10,726 nt of DNA from Candidatus Uhrbacteria bacterium (GTDB lineage: Bacteria > Patescibacteriota > Patescibacteriia > JACQRZ01). Positions 1-5,740 of the stretch are shown here, in pieces. Location of the stretch: positions 1 to 10,726 of the forward strand of contig JACQWH010000072.1 of NCBI GenBank assembly GCA_016209345.1. The letters are read 5' to 3'. The first letter of the stretch is position 1; every line of letters begins with the position of its first letter. A program made the position numbers and the translations under genes. The notes beneath the pieces were generated by a model. It was not told the origin of the DNA, searched no databases, and was given only the letters and a program-made list of their open reading frames with translations.

Positions 1-82
1 AGGCGGGAATCCAGACTAAAAATAAATCCTTATAAGGAAATAACATAGTTATAGACTGGATCCCGGCCTACGCCGGGATGAC
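1..82. repeat. Paired palindromic intergenic repeat, cut by the window edge
   Basis: Two similar GC-rich units face each other across about 40 bp of AT-rich DNA. The left unit (1-14, AGGCGGGAATCCAG) is the near reverse complement of the start of the right unit (from 55, CTGGATCCCGGCCT). The right unit contains an 8-bp stem (60-67 with 72-79, core TCCCGGC/GCCGGGA) around the loop CTAC and ends in GGGATGAC. This resembles the dispersed GTCAT-cccgg-ATCCAG palindromes found between genes in many bacteria, which behave as REP/MITE-like sequences. The left unit probably continues outside the window. No T-tract follows the stem, so it is not an obvious terminator. Copy number cannot be judged from one locus. 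Confidence 0.5.
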
Positions 83-185
83 AACTCCTAGACGATATTA
101 GGAGAATAAAGATGCGCTCATTTCATTACCAAGTTAACTTATGGGAATTAACTTGTAGCTTGCGGAAAAGACATCGAACTATCTA
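83..185. other. Intergenic DNA, no gene recognised
   Basis: This stretch lies between the palindromic repeat and the MITE-like element. It holds two weak inverted repeats (CTCCTA 85-90 with TAGGAG 99-104; AAGTTAA 131-137 with TTAACTT 148-154). A plus-strand ATG at 112 has AGGAG 7 nt upstream, but its reading frame runs straight through the mobile element and resembles nothing I know. I see no convincing promoter, RNA gene or protein gene. Confidence 0.4.
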
Positions 186-361
186 TAGAGACCTCTGCAA
201 AAGTCCATGTGTTAATTTCTTCCGGCTCGTTTTTGTCCGGTCTCGCCCCAAAAAAGCGCTGAACTCGTCGGAATACAGCAAGTATTCCTCCTCATCCATC
301 ATCTTTTTTGGAACAAAACCGACTCAAAAATGACCGGGAAGCCCTTTTGCAGAGGTCTCTA
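186..361. mobile_element. MITE-like element, 176 bp, perfect 18-bp terminal inverted repeats
   Basis: Positions 186-203 (TAGAGACCTCTGCAAAAG) are repeated exactly in reverse complement at 344-361, enclosing 140 bp. The size and perfect ends fit a non-autonomous miniature transposable element, or an internally deleted insertion sequence. A TA at each outer edge could belong to the repeat or be a short target duplication. On the minus strand the interior holds a 39-codon frame, 302 down to 183, starting MMDEEEYLLY and stopping just past the left end; I do not recognise it, and it may be a transposase remnant. The right end overlaps the 3' end of ruvX, giving that gene its last eleven codons and stop. 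The family of the ends cannot be assigned without a database. Confidence 0.7.
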
Positions 362-728
362 AATAAGATTGGAGGATGAGCATGGCGGCAATCGCGTGCT
401 CGTCTCCCCCGCCTTGGCGCATATGCGTCCGCGCTTCCTTCGAAGTAAACCGCTCATCGAATTCTTTCACGGGACACAACACGCGATATCCCAATTCCCG
501 AATAAACGCCCGCGTCTTTTCCTGCTGTTCGTCTGACTGGCCGGGGTTATAAGGAACACCGACAACAATGACATCGATTCCTTCGGACATGACAATGGTT
601 TCCAACTCTATCAGTGCCGCGTCTCCGGTATTTTCAAATGTCAAAAAAGGCGACGCGATATTCGTTTCGTCGTCCCCGAGCGCGAGCCCAATCCATCGAT
701 CTCCGTAATCGATACCAAGATAGTGCAT
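324..728 (-). CDS. ruvX: RuvX/YqgF family protein (pre-16S rRNA nuclease / Holliday junction resolvase-like)
   Basis: The 134-residue protein has the YqgF/RuvX RNase H-like fold. It opens with the first acidic strand LGIDYGDRWIGLAL (Asp7), followed by VIVVGVPYNPGQ (residues 54-64), EFDERFTSKEA (89-99) and the closing helix DEHAIAAMLILQSYLE (109-124, Asp109). Family members act in 5' maturation of 16S rRNA and are also described as Holliday-junction resolvase-like, which suits a place after ribosomal genes. It starts 2 bp after the map stop, so the two are probably co-transcribed and coupled. AAAGGA stands 5 nt before the ATG, the only well-placed Shine-Dalgarno in the window. Oddity: from residue 124 on, the C-terminus (ETSAKGLPGHF and its UGA stop) is encoded by the end of the MITE-like element. 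The conserved fold seems complete, so the gene is probably functional. Confidence 0.93.
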   Translation of the reverse strand: MHYLGIDYGDRWIGLALGDDETNIASPFLTFENTGDAALIELETIVMSEGIDVIVVGVPYNPGQSDEQQEKTRAFIRELGYRVLCPVKEFDERFTSKEARTHMRQGGGDEHAIAAMLILQSYLETSAKGLPGHF

Positions 729-730
729 AA

Positions 731-1507
731 TTATCCTTTCCGTTCTGTTAATACTTCATACCCATCTTTCACTACGGCAATAGTATGTTCAAAATGCGCG
801 GCGCGGCTTCCGTCTTTTGTCCGAATGGTCCAGCAATCATCGTCGGTCGTCACGCGCCAATCCCCGGCTACGACCATTGGTTCGATGCAGATTACCATGC
901 CCTCTTCCAGGACAATGTCGGGATGGCGCGAATCGTAAAAACAAAAAATTGACGGCTCTTCGTGAAGCGCTCGCCCGATACCATGACCCGACAGATCGCG
1001 AATCACGCCAAACCCGTTTCCTTCGCACCACTGCTGGATCGTTTTTGACAGGATCGACGTTTTCACGCCCGGTGCAACTTTTGCAAGCGCGCGCTCGAGC
1101 GCTTCGCGCGTGACGGCAATAAGCCGCTGATCCTGACTGCTTACCGTCCCCACGCCAACGGACACTGCCATGTCGGTATAGAACCCTCTATATTTTACCC
1201 CCAAATCAAGCCCGAGAACATCCCCCCCCTTCACTGTAGCGTCGCGGCATCCAACACCGTGAACAACTTCATCGTTGACCGACGCGCACAGCGTCGCGGG
1301 AAATCCCGGCTGTCCTTTGCGCTGTCCATAGCCGAAAAACGCCGGCTCCCCGCCATGCCCAACAATATATTCTCGCGCACAAGCATCAAGTTCGCGAAGT
1401 GAAATCCCCGGTCGCACCATGTCCGAACACGCGCGAAGCGCGCCGGAAAGAATCGCCCCCCCTTGGCGCATCAGCTCAATTTCCTCCGGTGTTTTTATTG
1501 AAATCAT
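731..1507 (-). CDS. map: Type I methionine aminopeptidase
   Basis: This enzyme removes the initiator methionine from nascent proteins, using a dinuclear metal centre in the cytosol. The 258-residue product has the usual type I length with no N-terminal extension. All five metal ligands are visible: Asp101 (in GLDLG), Asp112 (in FYTDMAV), His175 (in LSGHGIG), Glu209 (in CIEPM) and Glu240 (in HFEHT). The substrate-site histidine His83 (NDEVVHGVG) is also present. The start at MISIKTPEEIELMR matches the family; an in-frame TTG 18 nt upstream is less likely. It normally follows secY-adk, but adk is absent here, and a hairpin with a T-tract separates it from secY. It ends 2 bp before ruvX. No Shine-Dalgarno precedes it. 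Confidence 0.97.
   Translation of the reverse strand: MISIKTPEEIELMRQGGAILSGALRACSDMVRPGISLRELDACAREYIVGHGGEPAFFGYGQRKGQPGFPATLCASVNDEVVHGVGCRDATVKGGDVLGLDLGVKYRGFYTDMAVSVGVGTVSSQDQRLIAVTREALERALAKVAPGVKTSILSKTIQQWCEGNGFGVIRDLSGHGIGRALHEEPSIFCFYDSRHPDIVLEEGMVICIEPMVVAGDWRVTTDDDCWTIRTKDGSRAAHFEHTIAVVKDGYEVLTERKG
733..743 (-). promoter_or_regulatory. Shine-Dalgarno site of ruvX
   Basis: On the coding strand AAAGGA lies five bases before the ruvX ATG, inside the last codons of map. It matches the anti-Shine-Dalgarno core and is well spaced. It is notable because the other genes here lack such a site. Confidence 0.6.
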
Positions 1508-1534
1508 AAATAAAGGAGTGCACAATCAGAATAC

Positions 1535-1561
1535 AAAAAAATCCCTGTTCGCGCAAGGATT
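1535..1561 (-). terminator. Possible intrinsic terminator or attenuator between secY and map
   Basis: On the coding strand the secY-map spacer can fold into an 8-bp stem, AAUCCUUG with CAGGGAUU (one G-U pair), around the 6-nt loop CGCGAA. It is followed directly by a run of U. The stem has only three G-C pairs, so termination may be partial. If it works, it would lower map-ruvX expression relative to the ribosomal genes. No clear promoter is visible between it and map. Confidence 0.4.
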
Positions 1562-1592
1562 CCTGGTATTCGTACATTCGCTTCGTAGAGTA

Positions 1593-2864
1593 TCAAAGAA
1601 ATTCTTCGTAATCGCGCGCGGTCATCTGCGCTTCTATTTGCTTGAATGTCTCGATCGCCACACTGACGACAATCAACAAACTGGTGCCGCCGATGGCAAG
1701 AGAGGTGATGCCCGTCGCTTCCTGGACAACCAATGGCAACACGGCAATCAACCCAAGAAACACTGCGCCGGGCAAGATAATCTTATTCACCGTGCCCTGA
1801 AGAAAATCAGAGGTTGGTTTCCCCGGACGAATGCCGGGAATAAACCCACCTTGTTTTTGAAGATTTTCCGAAATCTGATCGGGCTTGAAGATGACCGACG
1901 TATAGAAATAGGTGAAGGCGATGACGAGTAAAAAGTACATGATACCATACGCCAACGATCCGTTGAAAAACGAGATAACCGCCTGGGCTGCCTGCGCAAT
2001 AGCCGGCGTCTTTGCCTGGATAAAAAATTGCGCGATGGTGGGGGGGAACAGAATGACAGAAATTGCAAAAATAATCGGAATGACTCCCGCCTGGCTGACG
2101 CGAATCGGCAAATGCGTGTCGACACTGCCCATGCTCATCCCGCGCGTGCGCCTGGCATAGGTGACCGGGATATTGCGCTGCCCTTCAGTCATTACGATGA
2201 CAAACACAATGGTAATAATGCCAATGGCAACGAACGCGACAAGATTGAATAATTGCGAAGGATCAAGAACCTCAAACGATCGCAGCGCGGCGGGAAGACC
2301 GGAAATAATACCGGCAAAAATCAGCAGTGAGATCCCGTTGCCGACTTTTTTTTCGGAAATAAGCTCGCCAAGCCACATGAGAAATATCGTACCGGCGGTA
2401 AGCACCAGCACCATCAACACCGTATCCAAGACCGCCACCGTTCCCAGAATAGGACGCGGGGACTGGCGAAGAAGGGCGATGAGTCCGTATGCCTGAAGCA
2501 CCGCAAGGGGGACGGTTAAATACCGCGTGTACTGGTTTATCTTCTGGCGGCCGTATTCTCCCTCTTTTGAAAGCGTCTCAAGCCGGGGAACAATCATGAC
2601 CAGGAGTTGCAAAATAATGGATGACGTAATATACGGGGCAACACCCATGCTGACGATGGAAAATCGTTCCAGCCCACCGCCTGAAAAAATATTCAGCAGG
2701 CCGAACAGTTCATTGTTCTGAAAAAAGTTTTTCAGGTTTGCCGGATCAATACCGGGAAGCGGGATTGCCGCGCACATGCGAAATATGACAAGCAAGCCGA
2801 GAACAAAAAGAATTTTGTTTCGCAGGTCGGGCAAACTCCAGATTGAAAAAAGTTTTTTCCACAT
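1593..2864 (-). CDS. secY: SecY, protein translocase channel subunit
   Basis: SecY forms the membrane pore of the Sec translocon with SecE and SecG, and receives proteins from SecA or the ribosome. The 423-residue product shows the usual series of hydrophobic segments, about ten, starting near residues 17-34 and ending near 388-404. Family signatures are visible: GGLERFSIVSMGVAPYITSS (63-82) and LGELISEKKVGNGISLLIF (165-183). The cytoplasmic loop GFIPGIRPGKPT (340-351) contains the conserved arginine (Arg346) needed for SecA-dependent transport. It follows rplO after 27 bp that consist entirely of CTAGAAC-type heptamers, so no Shine-Dalgarno is possible. It ends in UGA, which argues against UGA recoding. 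The usual downstream gene adk is missing. Confidence 0.98.
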   Translation of the reverse strand: MWKKLFSIWSLPDLRNKILFVLGLLVIFRMCAAIPLPGIDPANLKNFFQNNELFGLLNIFSGGGLERFSIVSMGVAPYITSSIILQLLVMIVPRLETLSKEGEYGRQKINQYTRYLTVPLAVLQAYGLIALLRQSPRPILGTVAVLDTVLMVLVLTAGTIFLMWLGELISEKKVGNGISLLIFAGIISGLPAALRSFEVLDPSQLFNLVAFVAIGIITIVFVIVMTEGQRNIPVTYARRTRGMSMGSVDTHLPIRVSQAGVIPIIFAISVILFPPTIAQFFIQAKTPAIAQAAQAVISFFNGSLAYGIMYFLLVIAFTYFYTSVIFKPDQISENLQKQGGFIPGIRPGKPTSDFLQGTVNKIILPGAVFLGLIAVLPLVVQEATGITSLAIGGTSLLIVVSVAIETFKQIEAQMTARDYEEFL

Positions 2865-2866
2865 AC

Positions 2867-2938
2867 AGTTCTAGGTTCTAGGTTCTAGGTTCTAGGTTCT
2901 AGTGACTTTCACTGGAAGCTGACCGCTAGAAGCTAGAA
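2867..2938. repeat. Heptamer repeat filling the rplO-secY spacer and entering rplO
   Basis: Four perfect tandem GGTTCTA units (2874-2901) follow one variant unit (2867-2873). The period continues in degenerate form inside rplO, with GCTGACC, GCTAGAA, GCTAGAA at 2918-2938 in the opposite orientation. The repeat occupies the whole 27-bp spacer, provides the TAG stop of rplO and encodes the last 15 residues of L15. Confidence 0.9.
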
Positions 2939-3449
2939 GCTTTTTCTTGTGTTTTATCTGTTTTGACTTTTTCACGCGATCTTCGACCGTACCGCCGGCT
3001 GCCTCAATCTTTGCTTTTGCTTTTTCCGATACATCACAGTGGGTGATTGTAAGTTTTTTCGTGAGCTTACCGTCGCTTAAAATCTTTATTCGCGTTGAGA
3101 GCGCGGGCGTGTTTTTCCCCCTGCGCGCCCCTTTCTTTTCGCGGATGATTCCTTTTTCAAAAAGATTCTCGCGCGTGACGGTATCGCCGGAAGCGTAAAA
3201 CGTTTCAAGAATATCAAGATTGACGACCAGCGCCTTTGGATGGATGCTTTTGAATCCGCCGGTCTTGGGAACGCGCAAAAGAAAACTTTTCAATCCGCGG
3301 GCTTTCAGTCCTTTCGACCCGCCGCTGCGCGCGCGCTGTCCCTTCATACCGCGCGTCGAATAGGTGCCGTGGCTTGATCCCAACCCGCGCCCGACGCGTT
3401 TGCGTGACTTCTGTGCGCTTGTAAACGATCGAAGAGTGTGAAGTTCCAT
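2892..3449 (-). CDS. rplO: 50S ribosomal protein L15 (uL15), with C-terminal extension
   Basis: L15 is a 23S rRNA-binding protein added late in large-subunit assembly. The product has 185 residues against about 145 in most bacteria. The N-terminal signature is clear (RKRVGRGLGSSHGTYSTRGMKGQ, residues 16-38; GFKSIHPK, 65-72), and the folded domain ends near residue 156 at IEAAGGTVE. The remaining 29 residues form a basic tail. Its last 15 (LLASSGQLPVKVTRT) and the TAG stop come from heptamer-repeat DNA shared with the spacer. The gene begins only 9 bp after rpsE, so rpmD (L30), which normally lies between them, is absent. No Shine-Dalgarno is seen; the start context is CCAU-AUG. Confidence 0.97.
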   Translation of the reverse strand: MELHTLRSFTSAQKSRKRVGRGLGSSHGTYSTRGMKGQRARSGGSKGLKARGLKSFLLRVPKTGGFKSIHPKALVVNLDILETFYASGDTVTRENLFEKGIIREKKGARRGKNTPALSTRIKILSDGKLTKKLTITHCDVSEKAKAKIEAAGGTVEDRVKKSKQIKHKKKLLASSGQLPVKVTRT

Positions 3450-3458
3450 ATGGTGATG

Positions 3459-4013
3459 CTATTCAGTTTCAGTTTCTTTTTCTTTATTCTTTGGCTGCGC
3501 GCGCCTTTTCCCCGCGTTCAAAACGGATCGCTTTGCCACCGACTGGCCCAGGCGACGCAGCGCGACAAACAACGCGCCGATGTTGTTAATTTTATTTTTC
3601 GATCCGTATACTTTCGTGACAACATTGCCGATGCCGGAAAGCTCAAGCGCAAGGCGTATGGCACCGCCGGCCATTACGCCGGTTCCTTTTGGCGCGGGTT
3701 TTATGAGCAGTCGCGCCGCTTTATACTTCACGCGCAGCTCGTGGGGAATCGTTTCGTGTTCTATGGGAATCGTCACGAGGTCGCGGCGCGCCCGCGTTGC
3801 CCCCTTCTGCACCGCCAGCGTGACGTCGGCACCCTTGCCCAACCCGTATCCCATGCGTCCTTTATGGTCGCCGATGACAACGCACGCGCGGAAGCGCATG
3901 CGCTTTCCGCCGGCCATCACGCGTGTCACGCGGGCAATATCAATAATGCGCTGGTCAAACTCTTTTTCTTCAGCGGTTCGCGTATCTCTTCGTGGTCTTT
4001 TCCCTTCGGCCAT
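3459..4013 (-). CDS. rpsE: 30S ribosomal protein S5 (uS5)
   Basis: S5 lies near the mRNA entry and decoding region of the small subunit and affects translational accuracy. The 184-residue product has the N-terminal S5 double-stranded-RNA-binding domain with VVIGDHKGRMGYGLGKG (residues 45-61). The C-terminal domain carries GTGVMAGGAIRLALELSGI (110-128) and VYGSKNKINNIGALFVAL (135-152). It ends in a charged tail (NKEKETETE). It starts 18 bp after rplR, without a Shine-Dalgarno. Its four internal methionine codons (33, 39, 54, 114) are not preceded by T, in contrast to its start codon. Confidence 0.98.
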   Translation of the reverse strand: MAEGKRPRRDTRTAEEKEFDQRIIDIARVTRVMAGGKRMRFRACVVIGDHKGRMGYGLGKGADVTLAVQKGATRARRDLVTIPIEHETIPHELRVKYKAARLLIKPAPKGTGVMAGGAIRLALELSGIGNVVTKVYGSKNKINNIGALFVALRRLGQSVAKRSVLNAGKRRAQPKNKEKETETE

Positions 4014-4031
4014 ATGGTTATTCGTTTCTCG

Positions 4032-4388
4032 TTAAAATTGGAGTCCGCCTTCGCGAGCGGCTTGGGCCACAGCGCGCACCCGTCCATGATACGCATTGCC
4101 TCCCCGGTCAAACACAACCGCGGATACGCCCGCTTCATGGGCTTTTTTTGCAATCAATGCCCCCAATGCACTTGCTCGCTCTGTTTTTGTTTTTTTCTTA
4201 TCCGCCGCTGAAAGCTCGCGTTCATACGCGCTTGCCAGTGTCGTGCCCTTCTCGTCATCAATAAGCTGAACCGTGGTCGATTTCAAGCCGCGAGCCACAG
4301 ACAGGCGAGGACAAAGCCCCGTACCGGAAATACGGGCACGCACGCGTTTTTTTCGTAATATTTTTGAATCCTGTTTTGTCTTTTTCAT
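4032..4388 (-). CDS. rplR: 50S ribosomal protein L18 (uL18)
   Basis: L18 binds 5S rRNA and, with L5 and other partners, anchors it in the central protuberance. The 118-residue product has the standard length and the C-terminal family signature FDRGGNAYHGRVRAVAQAAR (residues 93-112), finishing EGGLQF. The start MKKTKQDSK gives a typical basic N-terminus. The same frame stays open upstream to an ATG pair at 4454-4457, but that would overlap the end of rplF and add a non-family sequence. A 10-bp spacer containing ACTAGT separates it from rplF. No Shine-Dalgarno is seen. Confidence 0.97.
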   Translation of the reverse strand: MKKTKQDSKILRKKRVRARISGTGLCPRLSVARGLKSTTVQLIDDEKGTTLASAYERELSAADKKKTKTERASALGALIAKKAHEAGVSAVVFDRGGNAYHGRVRAVAQAAREGGLQF

Positions 4389-4398
4389 ACTAGTACAA

Positions 4399-4950
4399 TT
4401 ATTTCTTCGCGCCTGCCTTTCCGCTCTTGCCGGACTTTCGCCGAATCGTTTCATCACTATACTTGATTCCCTTTCCCTTATACGGTTCCGGTTTTTTCAA
4501 TGCGCGAATGCGGGCGGCCGTCTCCCCTATCAGCTGTTTGTCAATGCCCGAAAGGGTGATGGTATTTTTTTCAACAGCAGCCGTCACGCCGGGCGGCAGG
4601 GTGAAAATAACCGGGTGTGAAAATCCAAGATGCAGTGTCAACGCGGTGCCCGATACGGCGACCTTGAAACCGATACCGACCACATCGAGTTTTTTTTCAA
4701 ATCCGACTGTCACGCCCTGCACCATATTTGCGACCAGCCGCTGGGAAAGGCCCCATACTGCGCGATCTGATTTTTCATCCGGATTCTTAACTGTGACGAG
4801 CGCCTGAGCACCGTCGATGGCACAGAATACGGATGGATGCAAATCCATCTCAAGTTGTCCCTTTTGCCCCTTCACCAAAACATGGCCTCCCGAAACAGAG
4901 ACCTGTACGCCTGATGGAATCGAGATGGGTTGTTTTCCGATACGTGACAT
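4399..4950 (-). CDS. rplF: 50S ribosomal protein L6 (uL6)
   Basis: L6 binds 23S rRNA near the sarcin-ricin loop and the factor-binding site. The 183-residue product has the normal length and two-domain layout. It begins MSRIGKQPISIPSGV, and the conserved C-terminal motif PEPYKGKGIKY lies at residues 154-164, followed by a basic tail ending GAKK. It follows rpsH after a 46-bp spacer made largely of GGGGTTA/GGGATTA-type heptamers, so the start has no Shine-Dalgarno (context AAUU-AUG). Confidence 0.98.
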   Translation of the reverse strand: MSRIGKQPISIPSGVQVSVSGGHVLVKGQKGQLEMDLHPSVFCAIDGAQALVTVKNPDEKSDRAVWGLSQRLVANMVQGVTVGFEKKLDVVGIGFKVAVSGTALTLHLGFSHPVIFTLPPGVTAAVEKNTITLSGIDKQLIGETAARIRALKKPEPYKGKGIKYSDETIRRKSGKSGKAGAKK

Positions 4951-4955
4951 AATTC

Positions 4956-4986
4956 TAGGATCTAGGGATTAGGGGTTAGGGGTTAG
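4956..4986. repeat. Heptamer repeat in the rpsH-rplF spacer
   Basis: Four in-phase heptamers, GGATCTA, GGGATTA, GGGGTTA, GGGGTTA (4958-4985), occupy most of a 46-bp spacer. The block TAGGATCTAGGGATTAGGG (4956-4974) recurs exactly in the rplE-rpsN spacer. The repeated G-runs on the plus (template) strand could in principle form a two-layer G-quadruplex. Confidence 0.85.
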
Positions 4987-4996
4987 AAATAATGGG

Positions 4997-5389
4997 TTAA
5001 CTGATAGTGCAGAGAATCTCCCCGCCCAAACCCATTTTTTTTGCCTGCTTGTTGCTCATGACGCCTTTCGATGTGGAAATAATGGCAATACCCATATGCT
5101 GCAGTATGACCGGCATGGTATCTGCCTTTACATACATTCGACACCCGGGTTTGCTGATGCGCTTGAGCGCATTAATGGCCGGCACGCGATCGGACGTATA
5201 CTGCAAGTCAATGGCAAGCTCGGCACGCGGACTACCATCGATAATCTGAAAATCGCGAATGTATCCCTCGTCCTTCAATACATGAGCTATCTCTTTCTTG
5301 ATACGAGATGAGGGCATACTCACGTGTTCTTTTTGAACGCGCGAGGCATTACGAATTCGTGAAAGCATGTCTGCGATTGGATCGGTCAT
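4997..5389 (-). CDS. rpsH: 30S ribosomal protein S8 (uS8)
   Basis: S8 is a primary 16S rRNA-binding protein that organises the central domain. In Escherichia coli it also represses the spc operon. The 130-residue product matches the family length, begins MTDPIADMLSRIRNA, and ends with the signature MGIAIISTSKGVMSNKQAKK (residues 99-118) and LGGEILC. It lies between two repeat-bearing spacers (110 bp upstream, 46 bp downstream). No Shine-Dalgarno precedes the ATG (context AGAU-AUG). Whether an S8 autoregulatory site exists in this mRNA cannot be decided by eye. Confidence 0.98.
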   Translation of the reverse strand: MTDPIADMLSRIRNASRVQKEHVSMPSSRIKKEIAHVLKDEGYIRDFQIIDGSPRAELAIDLQYTSDRVPAINALKRISKPGCRMYVKADTMPVILQHMGIAIISTSKGVMSNKQAKKMGLGGEILCTIS

Positions 5390-5397
5390 ATCTACGA

Positions 5398-5489
5398 GCT
5401 TGTAGCTTTTAGCTTTTAGGTAATTTATGATTATACTCTAGGTTATACCTTTTAACTTATTCCTATAAGCTAGAAGCTATAACCTAGAA
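5398..5489. repeat. Heptamer repeats with a 10-bp inverted repeat in the rpsN-rpsH spacer
   Basis: One side carries GCTTGTA, GCTTTTA, GCTTTTA in tandem (5398-5418); the other carries GCTAGAA, GCTATAA, CCTAGAA (5469-5489). These words also occur at rplO-secY and rpsC-rplP. TCTAGGTTAT (5437-5446) is the exact reverse complement of ATAACCTAGA (5479-5488), and an inner CTTAT/ATAAG pair (5456-5460 with 5465-5469) nests inside it. The transcript could therefore form a two-tier stem-loop between the two genes. No T-tract suggests termination. Confidence 0.75.
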
Positions 5490-5499
5490 GATTACTCCC

Positions 5500-5694
5500 C
5501 TACCAGCTGCTCTTGCGCATACCGGGAATCGCGCCCTTGCTCGCGAGTTCGCGAACGCAGATACGACACAAATCAAATTTTCGAAGGTAGCCGTGGCGTC
5601 GACCGCATCGCCAACAGCGCCGAACAATACGAGTTGAAAACTTCGGTTTGGTAAGTGATCGTCGTGATTTTACAACTTGAGCAACGGTGGCCAT
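5500..5694 (-). CDS. rpsN: 30S ribosomal protein S14, zinc-binding short form (uS14, type Z)
   Basis: S14 binds the head of the small subunit and is needed late in its assembly. The 64-residue product is the short zinc-ribbon form, with Cys27-x2-Cys30 and Cys43-x2-Cys46 (CWRC, CRIC) and the usual ending KGAIPGMRKSSW. I chose the start at MATVAQ because it gives the usual type Z length. The frame is open upstream to a TTG at 5763, but that would overlap the end of rplE. It sits in the normal spc position between rplE and rpsH. The 46-bp upstream spacer is heptamer repeat, so there is no Shine-Dalgarno (context UAGU-AUG). Confidence 0.97.
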   Translation of the reverse strand: MATVAQVVKSRRSLTKPKFSTRIVRRCWRCGRRHGYLRKFDLCRICVRELASKGAIPGMRKSSW

Positions 5695-5701
5695 ACTATA
5701 A

Positions 5702-5738
5702 TAGGATCTAGGGATTAGGGTCGAGGATCGAGGGATTA
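5702..5738. repeat. Heptamer repeat in the rplE-rpsN spacer
   Basis: Five in-phase heptamers, GGATCTA, GGGATTA, GGGTCGA, GGATCGA, GGGATTA (5704-5738), nearly fill a 46-bp spacer. Positions 5702-5720 are identical to 4956-4974. GGATCGA also links this array to the rplB-rpsS spacer, which uses the same word. Confidence 0.85.
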
Positions 5739-5740
5739 TG

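Noticed and set aside
1..82. Intrinsic terminator downstream of ruvX
   Set aside because: The GC-rich hairpin at 60-79 has no T-run on either strand. It is better explained as a dispersed palindromic repeat.
112..333. A 73-codon plus-strand frame with AGGAG well placed before its ATG
   Set aside because: It passes through the whole MITE-like element and overlaps the end of ruvX, has no family resemblance, and its ATG is preceded by G, unlike all real starts here. It could be a remnant of a disrupted gene, but nothing shows this.
324..2864. UGA recoded to glycine, as in some CPR lineages
   Set aside because: secY and ruvX end in UGA at sensible C-termini, and no ribosomal gene needs UGA read as an amino acid.
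3438..4211. A 257-codon plus-strand open frame opposite rpsE and rplR
   Set aside because: It lies antisense to two well-supported ribosomal genes, shows no recognisable domain, and its composition is that of a shadow frame of GC-biased codons.
4389..4457. An upstream start for rplR giving 141 residues
   Set aside because: It would overlap the end of rplF and add an N-terminus foreign to L18. The ATG at 4388 gives the standard 118 residues.
4958..4985. Telomere-like TTAGGGG repeats, suggesting a chromosome end
   Set aside because: Only two GGGGTTA units occur, flanked by intact operon genes on both sides, and they belong to the wider heptamer family of this region.
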